Source: Bacteroidia bacterium
GTDB lineage: Bacteria > Bacteroidota > Bacteroidia > Flavobacteriales_D > Sanyastnellaceae
DNA: 64,000 bases
Direction: 5' to 3'
NCBI GenBank assembly: GCA_030427925.1
Contig: JAUICJ010000009.1
Location: forward strand, 1 to 64,000
This document shows, piece after piece, positions 45,712 to 52,847 of the stretch (positions are counted from its first letter, which is position 1; the number at the start of each line of letters is the position of its first letter). The notes below the pieces were generated by a model that ran no database searches, had not been told where the DNA came from, and worked only from the letters and a program-made list of their open reading frames with translations. A program made the translations under genes and the position numbers.

Positions 45712-46527
45712 ATGAATGCAACCCAAATGGAATCCGCCGGCTGGACCGCTGGCGACGCGCTGCAAATCATCGCGGGACCGTGTGCCGTGGAGGGCGAGGG
45801 CGTGGTGATGGAAATCGCGGAACAGCTGGTGAAGTGGTGCGGGGATTTGGGCTTGCCCCTCATTTTCAAGGGCTCCTACCGCAAGGCGAACCGCTCCCGC
45901 GGCGACAGCTTCACGGGCATCGGCGATGAAGCCGCGCTCACCATCCTCCGCAAGGTCCGCGAAACCTTCAATGTGCCCGTCATCACAGACATCCACGCGG
46001 CCCACGAAGCAGCAATGGCCGCCGAATACGTGGACGTGCTCCAAATCCCAGCCTTCCTCTGCCGCCAAACCGACCTCCTTGTCGCCGCCGCAGCCACCGG
46101 TAAAATCGTGAACATCAAAAAAGGCCAGTTCCTCGCCCCCGAATCGATGCAATTCGCCGTGGACAAGGTGCACCAAGCGGGCAACCCGAAAGCGTGGGTT
46201 ACCGAGCGCGGAACGATGCTCGGCTACCAGGACCTCGTGGTCGACATGCGCAGCTTCCCGGTCATGCGCAACTTCGCGCCGGTCATCGCCGACGTGACGC
46301 ACAGTTTGCAGCAGCCGAACCAAGGATCGGGGGTGACCGGCGGCCGCCCCGAGCTCATTTCGACCATCGCTTCTGCCGCCGTGGCCGCAGGAGCCCAGGG
46401 CGTCTTCATCGAGACCCATCCGCGTCCGTCCGAGGCGCTGTCGGACGGGGCGAACATGTTGCCGTTGGACCGGATTCCCGATTTGTTCCGCCGCCTTCAA
46501 GCGGTTCACGCGGCCGTTCGCTCATGA
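45712..46527 (+). CDS. kdsA: 3-deoxy-8-phosphooctulonate (KDO-8-P) synthase
   Basis: 271 residues from the ATG at 45712; the frame is open far upstream inside the previous gene but the homology starts here. It condenses arabinose-5-phosphate and PEP for the KDO of LPS. Visible motifs: IIAGPCAVEG, FKGSYRKANRS, DIHAAHEA, NIKKGQFLAPE, TERGTMLGY and IETHPRPSEALSDG. Cys24 in AGPC is the residue that marks metal-dependent KDO-8-P synthases (E. coli has Asn there). The stop overlaps the next start by ATGA. Confidence 0.97.
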   Translation: MNATQMESAGWTAGDALQIIAGPCAVEGEGVVMEIAEQLVKWCGDLGLPLIFKGSYRKANRSRGDSFTGIGDEAALTILRKVRETFNVPVITDIHAAHEAAMAAEYVDVLQIPAFLCRQTDLLVAAAATGKIVNIKKGQFLAPESMQFAVDKVHQAGNPKAWVTERGTMLGYQDLVVDMRSFPVMRNFAPVIADVTHSLQQPNQGSGVTGGRPELISTIASAAVAAGAQGVFIETHPRPSEALSDGANMLPLDRIPDLFRRLQAVHAAVRS

Positions 46528-47945
46528 AGCGCTTCCTCCTTCTTTTCGTCAGTGCGGTGCTCACAGGGCCGCTGGCTGCGCAACTCGACACCATCCGGAT
46601 GGTGAGCTTGGGCGGGGCCGCGGATGAAGGAGCGATTTCGGTGCTTTCGCTGGGTACAGATGCCCTCGTGACCGGCTTTTCGGATTCGAATTCCGAGGGC
46701 GTTCGGGCGCCGTGGGTGGTTCGCTTGGATTCGATGCTGCAGGTGGTGTGGCATCGGGTGTTGCCGATTGAAGGCACTGCGGTGGCGGGTGTGGTGGAGG
46801 CGGACGGCAGCGTGGTGGTGGTGTCCCGCGAGTTGCTTCCGGCGGCTGCGGGATATGGCGTGCACTGGCATCGCTTGGCGGCGGAAACGGGCGAGGTGCT
46901 GGCGGCTTCGGCGTTTGAGGCTGCGGATTGGGTGTTGCCCGCCTCGTTGGGCCAAACAGGCGACACCCTGCTCACCTGGGTCACCGACTACCGCTCCGGA
47001 ACCGCGCAGCCCACCGTGCTCGGAAGCCGCTGGGTCGGCGGTGTCCATGAAGTGCTGTTCGAGCGCACGTTCGGAACTCCGGGGCTCACGGAGTCCTTGG
47101 TGGAAGGCACGTTGGCCGGCGGCGACTTGTGGTTGGCCTCCACCCTCCGGCCCACCCCCGATTCGGCACGTGGCATGCTCCGTCGAGCGGACCTCGATGG
47201 CAGCGTGGTGTGGTCCGATGTTCCGGACGTTTCTGGGGGGCTCGTGGAGGTGAACGCGTTGTCCGTGGTCGACTCCATGGTGTACCTGGGTTTGACGGGC
47301 GGCGACGGAACGTCCACTCCGACGGCCCACATAGCACGGTGGGACACGTCGGGCGTTGCAGAACCGGAGCTGTGGACCCTTTCGAATCCTGCACAAGTGC
47401 GCGACATCCGGTGGAATGCGCCGGAGTTGAACGTGCTGTACCGTTCTGAGGTCTTCGGTTTGGGCGAAGGCGACATGTTGTTTTCGCGCTATGGCCCGGC
47501 GGTCAGCTACGTCGATGGCCGCTCCTTTGGCTGGGTGGAGCGGGAGGAACCCGCGGCGATGATGGAGGATGAGGCGGGCGCGGTTTGGCTTGTGGGATCC
47601 ACCGAGCACGGCAATCCCAATTTCCACGTGGTGCGCGCGCCCAACGACCACATCGGACCCCATCACCTTGAGGCGTTCCAGACCGATTTAGTGGGGCCCT
47701 TGTCCATCCCGGTCCTCCCGGACGACGGGTCGCCGCGCTTGGCTCCGAATCCCGGAAACGGTCGGCTGTGCTTGGTCGGGCAGCCCTGCGAGGAATTCAC
47801 CTTCGTGGTGTTTACCCTCCATGGCACGGTCATTGATTCGGGAAAGGGCCCTGTGCTGGACGCATCGCGCTGGCCCGGTGGCATTTACCTGATCGATGTA
47901 GCATGCGAAAATTGGCGGCAGTCCTTTCGATTCTTGCGCTGGTGA
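46524..47945 (+). CDS. Hypothetical secreted protein with T9SS-type C-terminus
   Basis: 473 residues from the ATG at 46524, overlapping the kdsA stop. Signal peptide MKRFLLLFVSAVLTGPLAAQ, then repeated beta-propeller-like blades (VTGFSDSNSEG, WVVRLDS, WLASTLRPTPDS), as seen in SBBP/PQQ-like exported propellers. The end (RLAPNPGNGRL...GGIYLIDV...FRFLRW) is a T9SS type A sorting domain. Target and substrate are unknown. Co-transcription with kdsA does not by itself imply a link to LPS. Confidence 0.82.
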   Translation: MKRFLLLFVSAVLTGPLAAQLDTIRMVSLGGAADEGAISVLSLGTDALVTGFSDSNSEGVRAPWVVRLDSMLQVVWHRVLPIEGTAVAGVVEADGSVVVVSRELLPAAAGYGVHWHRLAAETGEVLAASAFEAADWVLPASLGQTGDTLLTWVTDYRSGTAQPTVLGSRWVGGVHEVLFERTFGTPGLTESLVEGTLAGGDLWLASTLRPTPDSARGMLRRADLDGSVVWSDVPDVSGGLVEVNALSVVDSMVYLGLTGGDGTSTPTAHIARWDTSGVAEPELWTLSNPAQVRDIRWNAPELNVLYRSEVFGLGEGDMLFSRYGPAVSYVDGRSFGWVEREEPAAMMEDEAGAVWLVGSTEHGNPNFHVVRAPNDHIGPHHLEAFQTDLVGPLSIPVLPDDGSPRLAPNPGNGRLCLVGQPCEEFTFVVFTLHGTVIDSGKGPVLDASRWPGGIYLIDVACENWRQSFRFLRW

Positions 47946-48304
47946 GCCCCTTTTTGGGCCAAACCCCGTATCCTCCTCAATCCGACGATTCCCTCGTTGC
48001 CTGGGTGGAGCACCACCCCCTCGGCATAGCGGACGTTCTCCGAGCGACCGATACTTACCGCGTCCAAGCGGTGCTCGCCGATTCGGTGTGGATCGGGGTG
48101 GGCGGCTGGTGGTACGCCATGCTCCCGGGTCGGTCGGCCGGCGACTGGTTCGCGGTGGTCCCGGATTTCGTCGCCCCACCGGATTCAACGGCTTGGATTC
48201 GCTGGCCAAATCCCAATCCATCGCCCACCCTCACCACCTGGAAGCGGAACCAACCGGAGGCCATTCCCATCACCCTGGAACGAGGACGTCCCGCGCGGGA
48301 TTGA
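47903..48304 (+). CDS. Small hypothetical exported protein
   Basis: 133 residues with a clear signal peptide (MRKLAAVLSILALVSPFLGQ). The first 43 nt overlap the end of the upstream gene in another frame. Short, proline-rich towards the end, no domain that I recognise. The signal peptide and the lack of any better gene in this stretch are the reasons to keep it. Confidence 0.6.
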   Translation: MRKLAAVLSILALVSPFLGQTPYPPQSDDSLVAWVEHHPLGIADVLRATDTYRVQAVLADSVWIGVGGWWYAMLPGRSAGDWFAVVPDFVAPPDSTAWIRWPNPNPSPTLTTWKRNQPEAIPITLERGRPARD

Positions 48305-48343
48305 AAAAATTCGGCACCCGGGTTCGGATTGTACAACTTTGGG

Positions 48344-48351
48344 TATATTTG
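48344..48351 (+). promoter_or_regulatory. Perfect -7 box of the tRNA pair
   Basis: TATATTTG, an exact TAnnTTTG, 31 nt before the first base of tRNA-Ala. Confidence 0.75.
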
Positions 48352-48380
48352 TGCCCCCGTTCGAACGAGAACGGGGATTC

Positions 48381-48456
<76 letters not shown>

Positions 48457-48462
48457 CGAAAG

Positions 48463-48490
48463 TCGGTGCACTTCGGTGCACCGATTTGTT
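48463..48490 (+). terminator. Hairpin with TTCG loop between the two tRNAs
   Basis: A perfect 9-bp stem (TCGGTGCAC / GTGCACCGA) closed by TTCG is followed by TTTGTT. It begins 7 nt after tRNA-Ala and ends 4 nt before tRNA-Arg. It could be a partial terminator or a processing signal in a two-tRNA transcript. Confidence 0.6.
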
Positions 48491-48494
48491 ATTT

Positions 48495-48566
48495 GGCTCC
48501 ATAGTTCAAGGGATAGAACAAGGGTTTCCGGTACCCTAGATCTAGGTTCGAGTCCTAGTGGAGCTA
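48495..48566 (+). tRNA. tRNA-Arg (anticodon CCG)
   Basis: Acceptor GGCTCCA / TGGAGCT (one G-U), anticodon stem AGGGT / ACCCT with loop TTCCGGT, T stem CTAGG / CCTAG with loop TTCGAGT, discriminator A. The 3' CCA is not encoded. It reads CGG. No separate promoter is evident, so it probably shares the tRNA-Ala transcript. Confidence 0.94.
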
Positions 48567-48591
48567 CTGGGCCCTTTCAGGGCACTTCATC

Positions 48592-48628
48592 AAAACGCAG
48601 ACGACTCAGGTGGTCTGCGTTTTTGTTT
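48592..48628 (+). terminator. Intrinsic terminator after the tRNAs
   Basis: An 11-bp perfect stem (AAAACGCAGAC / GTCTGCGTTTT) with a 10-nt loop and a T-rich tail ending GTTT. Confidence 0.92.
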
Positions 48629-48723
48629 GCACACGTTAACAAACCGGATCGAAAAGAATCCGACCTCTTGCCAAGATTCGACCGCCGCTCAGCGTAAACC
48701 GGTGGCAAATCAAACCTGCAACA

Positions 48724-49974
48724 ATGAAACAGTTCACTTATTTCTTGCTTTCCATTCTCTTCGGTTTGTCCACTGCGTTCGCGCAACCTGTTTTGGAGGA
48801 CTATTTCGATGATTGCGATTGCCCGATTGACGATGCGCCACCGGTGTGCGCTGAGGTGTTGCCGGGCTTAGTGGTTGCCCTGCCCAATGCGTGCTTTGCC
48901 GAGTGCATGGGGTTGACCATCATCGAAGGTGGGGACTGCGCTGTGGGATGGGAGTCCGGTGACTGGGACAATGACGACGATTCGGATGACGACAACGACG
49001 ACGACGATTCGGATGACGACAACGACGACTCGGATGACGACAACGACGACGACAATTCGGACGACGACTACGGCGACTACGATTGGGACGACTACGACGA
49101 CGACTTCGAGTGGAACGATTCCACTTGGACAGGAGGAACGTGGGCGGACAGCTTGGATGGATTCGGAGGCATCAGTGGGGACGTGCTCGACAGCTTAATC
49201 AACGACTGGCTTGCCAACGGCGGTCAGGTGTGGATGGACAGCTTGTTGATCGAATCCGGCAATGGCGGGTTGAATTTGGACAGCCTGATTGCGGCCGGTG
49301 ATTTTTCTTGGTTGGAGGACATCTTCGTGTTCACGGATTCTACTTGGACGGGGGATTGGGATGACGATGACTTCGAGTGGACGGACGATTGGGATGACGA
49401 CGATTTTGAGTGGACGGATTCTACTTGGACGGGGGATGACGAATTTGACCTGCTCGACAGCTTGATCAATGAGTGGATTGCCAATGGCGGTCAGGTGTGG
49501 GTGGACAGCTTGCTCATCGAAGCGGGCAATGGCGGGTTGAATTTGGACAGCCTGATTGCTTCAGGTGACTACGCTTGGCTGGACAGCCTCCTCAACGGCA
49601 GCGGTTGGGGAGACTTGCCTTGGGATGGGCTCGATGTCGACCTCGATGGCATGTGGGAGGACAAGGGGCCGGAAGAAGAATTGGAAAACTTGGGTACGGT
49701 AGGTGGTGAAGGCAACTCCAAGCTTCCTTCAGAAGCCATGCAGGTCAAATGCTACCCCATTCCTGCCGACGATCGCCTCTACGTTCATGCCACGAGTGAA
49801 GCGACGAGCTTGGAGTTGTGGTCCATCACCGGCCGGTGTTTGTACCGCAGTCAGCTGGTATTCGAAGGCACCACCGCCGTGGATGTGTCCCAATTTGCGG
49901 GCGGAACGTACCTCTTGCGTGTGCAAGATGCGTTCGGAAACTGGAGTCAAGAGACCCTGGTCATCCAACGCTAA
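48724..49974 (+). CDS. Aspartate-rich secreted protein with Kazal-like N-terminal domain and T9SS tail
   Basis: 416 residues, signal peptide MKQFTYFLLSILFGLSTAFA. Residues about 30-73 have a Kazal-like cysteine pattern: CDCP...PPVCAEV...NACFAECMG...GGDC. Residues about 78-140 are almost pure Asp with Asn, Ser and Tyr (DDDSDDDNDD blocks). Then two copies of a repeat of about 60 residues (DSLIN[DE]W[LI]ANGGQVW to NLDSLIA) joined by DDDDFEWTD linkers. The C-terminus (KCYPIPADDRLYV to VIQR) is a T9SS type A sorting domain. Kazal domains inhibit serine proteases; the Asp block would bind calcium. Both roles are inference here. Confidence 0.85.
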   Translation: MKQFTYFLLSILFGLSTAFAQPVLEDYFDDCDCPIDDAPPVCAEVLPGLVVALPNACFAECMGLTIIEGGDCAVGWESGDWDNDDDSDDDNDDDDSDDDNDDSDDDNDDDNSDDDYGDYDWDDYDDDFEWNDSTWTGGTWADSLDGFGGISGDVLDSLINDWLANGGQVWMDSLLIESGNGGLNLDSLIAAGDFSWLEDIFVFTDSTWTGDWDDDDFEWTDDWDDDDFEWTDSTWTGDDEFDLLDSLINEWIANGGQVWVDSLLIEAGNGGLNLDSLIASGDYAWLDSLLNGSGWGDLPWDGLDVDLDGMWEDKGPEEELENLGTVGGEGNSKLPSEAMQVKCYPIPADDRLYVHATSEATSLELWSITGRCLYRSQLVFEGTTAVDVSQFAGGTYLLRVQDAFGNWSQETLVIQR

Positions 49975-50002
49975 GGAAAATCGACAGAATATTGTGATGT
50001 GC

Positions 50003-50035
50003 AAAGAAGGAGGAACGCGATTCCTCCTTCTTTTT
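50003..50035 (+). terminator. Intrinsic terminator
   Basis: A perfect 13-bp stem (AAAGAAGGAGGAA / TTCCTCCTTCTTT) with a 5-nt loop and trailing T residues, 28 nt after the preceding stop. Confidence 0.92.
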
Positions 50036-50060
50036 ACCAATTAAACGGGATCGGGTTGAA

Positions 50061-50621
50061 TTGAAGCGCGAATCAGAACGGCCGGAGTGGTTGGAGCGAT
50101 GCCTTGCAAGGGATCGCCGGGCGCAGCATGCCTTCTATGAGGAGCATTTCGCCTACCTGATGCGCATTGCATTCAACTTCACGAAGCAGCGGGAAACGGC
50201 CTTGGAATGGGTCAACCTGGGATTTGCCAAGATCTTCCTGAATTTGGCCAAATACGATTCCAGCATGCCCCTCGGCACGTGGATGGGCAAGGTGCTGAGC
50301 AACGTAATTTTGGACGAATTGCGCAAAGAACGCCGCCACGCGGATCGGCACATTGAAGCGGATGTGCAAAGCCTGCGGCACGTGGAGGGCTCCACGGAAG
50401 TGCCAGGCGCGGCGGCGGAGTTGATGCACATCATGGAACGCGGGCTGGAAGACTTGCCCCCGACGACGCGTCAAGTCTTTAAATTGTACGCCATTGAGGG
50501 ATACCCCCACCAAGAAATTGCAGAGCGCTTGCGTATACCGGTCGGAACTTCTCATTGGCATTTCAGCAAAGCCCGCAAGCACTTGCAGCACGTCATCAAC
50601 CGAACATGGAATCTGGCATGA
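50061..50621 (+). CDS. ECF-type sigma-70 family RNA polymerase sigma factor
   Basis: 186 residues, apparently from a TTG start (TTGAAGCGCGAATCAGAA); no ATG lies early enough in frame. Region 2: HAFYEEHFAYLMRIAFNF and ...LGTWMGKVLSNVILDELRKERRH. Region 4: LEDLPPTTRQVFKLYAIEGYPHQEIAERLRIPVGTSHWHFSKARKHL, a normal helix-turn-helix for the -35 element. The SHWHFSKAR ending is typical of the Bacteroidota sigma factors that sit beside a membrane partner. The next gene overlaps its stop by ATGA. Confidence 0.93.
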   Translation: MKRESERPEWLERCLARDRRAQHAFYEEHFAYLMRIAFNFTKQRETALEWVNLGFAKIFLNLAKYDSSMPLGTWMGKVLSNVILDELRKERRHADRHIEADVQSLRHVEGSTEVPGAAAELMHIMERGLEDLPPTTRQVFKLYAIEGYPHQEIAERLRIPVGTSHWHFSKARKHLQHVINRTWNLA

Positions 50622-51709
50622 ACACGTCGAACCCATTGGATCCCCGCCCGAGCGATTGGGAGGCGGCCTTGAAGGTCATCGAGGCGGCGGAGTTGCGCCA
50701 TGATCGCGCGGTTCTGCGGCGTCGCTGGGCGGGTTGGGGCGCGTTGGTGTTGGTGCTCTTTTGGGGCGGGTTCGCCTGGCTTTCCCGTGTGGATTCTGGT
50801 GCATCTGTTGTACCGGCCCATTCAACGCAATTGGAGGGCAATTCAGGAATCGAAACGGAAGGCGCACCCGAGCAATCGACTGCGTTCTCTGTTTCCGTGG
50901 AGCCGACCACTGAGCAGCAAGCCCAGGTCGATGGTTCAGACATCGAGGGGGCGCCCGCGGTTGCGCCTCGTTCCAGCGGCTTCGTTATGCAGGCAACGGA
51001 CGAATTGCTGCCTGCATCGCTGGACGAACCCCCGTTCGTGGCACTACTCGAACATGAGGAAGTGGAGCAATTGGATGCGCGACCGTTGCGGTTGTTGGGG
51101 CAGCGTGGAGGCGCAGACCTCGTTCCTGCGCTGCGAGAAGTTTCGGAGCGACCTGTTGAGCGGAGGTGGAATCCGTTCTTGGGGCGGGAGGTGGACGCTT
51201 GGCTTGCGGGGGTAAGCGTTGCTTGGTCTTCGGATTGGCGCGTGCCGGTTCTTCGGGTGGGGGCGGTTCGGGATCAGCGCGATCGCCACTGGTTTGCGCG
51301 ACCGGAGCAAGGCGTGTTTGGCCAATACACAGCCCGCAGCATCAGCAGCAATGAGGCGTTTTGGGCCTTGATCGGTGCGGATTGGACCCGCCACATCACG
51401 GGCCGTTGGAGCAGCGTCGCTTCCGTCGAATGCCAACTGCTCCTCGCCCGCCACATGACGCCCGCAGCGCAACTGCTCGGGGAACCGCTGGTGCCAACGA
51501 GCGCGCCGGTTTGGGGGACGCTTGAGGAGGAGCGCCGGATGCGCGTTTGCCTTGCACTCGGAGCGGATTGGGCGGCGACGGAGCACCATGCTTTGCGCCT
51601 GGCCGTGAGTGGATATTTCGGGGCCGATCGCCCCTTCGACTACTTGGTTCAAACCTCAGGAGCTCCGCGGACGTTCGGTGAGCTTCGCGCAACGTGGATA
51701 TGGAAATGA
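50618..51709 (+). CDS. Single-helix membrane protein partner of the sigma factor, possible anti-sigma factor
   Basis: 363 residues from the ATG at 50618. A short cytoplasmic segment of about 42 residues (PSDWEAALKVIEAAELRHDRAVLRRRW) is followed by one membrane helix (WAGWGALVLVLFWGGFAWL) and a long periplasmic part. The last 200 residues are strand-rich with aromatic ends (WLAGVSVAWSSDWRVPVLRVG) like a barrel or lectin-like domain. The ATGA overlap with the sigma gene and the topology suggest it holds the sigma factor at the membrane. No recognised anti-sigma motif was found, so this is inference. Confidence 0.75.
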   Translation: MNTSNPLDPRPSDWEAALKVIEAAELRHDRAVLRRRWAGWGALVLVLFWGGFAWLSRVDSGASVVPAHSTQLEGNSGIETEGAPEQSTAFSVSVEPTTEQQAQVDGSDIEGAPAVAPRSSGFVMQATDELLPASLDEPPFVALLEHEEVEQLDARPLRLLGQRGGADLVPALREVSERPVERRWNPFLGREVDAWLAGVSVAWSSDWRVPVLRVGAVRDQRDRHWFARPEQGVFGQYTARSISSNEAFWALIGADWTRHITGRWSSVASVECQLLLARHMTPAAQLLGEPLVPTSAPVWGTLEEERRMRVCLALGADWAATEHHALRLAVSGYFGADRPFDYLVQTSGAPRTFGELRATWIWK

Positions 51710-52749
51710 GCACGTGGAAATGGATGGGGGTGCTGGCTGCCCTTGGAACCGTCATCGGTTGTGAACGCTTGAGCCTTGAGCCCAGCGATGAACCCTCGCC
51801 TTTGATGTTTACCGCAAGCGTTGCGGGCATGGAGATGGATTGGAATGCGGCCGAGCAGCCGATGTCCATGGGGCTGGATTCGACCGGAAGTTGGTGCACC
51901 GTGAGCTTGCCGCCCAACGATGGGGGCTTCGTGGAATTGGCGTTCCATTGGCATCCTGACGCTTGGCAAAGCACGGAGGAGTCGCTGGAATTGGCGCTGC
52001 AGCCGGGCAGTTGGTCGTTGGGCCCAGGAGAACGCCCGTTGGCCGTTGTGGAATTGGAAGGATTGGCCTCGGCGAGCGTCACGTGGAACGGCTTCGCCGT
52101 ATCCGCCGAAGCGGAAGACCTGCCCGTGGACCTGTCCATCGCGAACACGTTGGAGGTGATTCACGGTGAAGCAGAATGCTCCGCCAGCACGTCGATCACG
52201 TGGTATCCGAGTTCCGCCTGCCAAACCGAGTGGTTGGAAGAGCCGTTTTCCATTGAGCACGAACCCGGGGCCGTTGTTCTCGAAGCTCCTGCACCGGGAT
52301 TGTGGTGGTGGCAAATCCCCGGGCAAGTGCCCATCATCAACACGGGGGAACTGATTTTGGCGGAGCAAGCCCAAGGGTATGAGGTGAGCCTGTGGCCAGC
52401 GGATCCAATGGGCCCGTTGGGCGATTTCATGATCACGAGGCAGTTTCCGGGAAATTCGGAGGAGGATTGTTCGTTCGAGTTTGAATGCGATTGGGAGGTC
52501 GAGGACGGAGCGTACCTCGAGGTGGCGTTGATTTCCTCAAGCGGCACGGTGCATTCTTCGCGTTTCGCCTGCAGCTCCGGTCCTGGAACTTTCCAAGCGT
52601 TGGAGGTGACGCCGTTCGAAGCCGATGGGGAGGGGCGTCCCACCCGGTTGGTTCAATTCAGTTGCGAACTCTTGCTGGAATCGGGCGGCGACGCGGTCCA
52701 GTTGAACATCGAAGAAGGGAGCATCGCCTTTCCCGTGGCCACGGAGTAG
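51706..52749 (+). CDS. Hypothetical lipoprotein, third gene of the sigma-factor unit
   Basis: 347 residues from the ATG at 51706, which overlaps the previous stop by ATGA; upstream in-frame ATG and GTG codons at 51700 and 51694 are less likely. The lipobox VIGC gives a lipidated Cys19. The mature part is acidic, beta-rich and cysteine-containing (GEAECSAS, EDCSFEFECDWEVEDG) and not recognisable. It ends the operon; the next gene is 98 nt further on. Confidence 0.8.
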   Translation: MSTWKWMGVLAALGTVIGCERLSLEPSDEPSPLMFTASVAGMEMDWNAAEQPMSMGLDSTGSWCTVSLPPNDGGFVELAFHWHPDAWQSTEESLELALQPGSWSLGPGERPLAVVELEGLASASVTWNGFAVSAEAEDLPVDLSIANTLEVIHGEAECSASTSITWYPSSACQTEWLEEPFSIEHEPGAVVLEAPAPGLWWWQIPGQVPIINTGELILAEQAQGYEVSLWPADPMGPLGDFMITRQFPGNSEEDCSFEFECDWEVEDGAYLEVALISSSGTVHSSRFACSSGPGTFQALEVTPFEADGEGRPTRLVQFSCELLLESGGDAVQLNIEEGSIAFPVATE

Positions 52750-52847
52750 GGCGTGGCTGGTGGGGCGCGGGTTCAGGTGGGCAAAAGTGGCGGGGAAGGG
52801 CTGCATCGTTTGTGGCTTTGAATTAACTTCCCGTCCAAACCGTTGCC

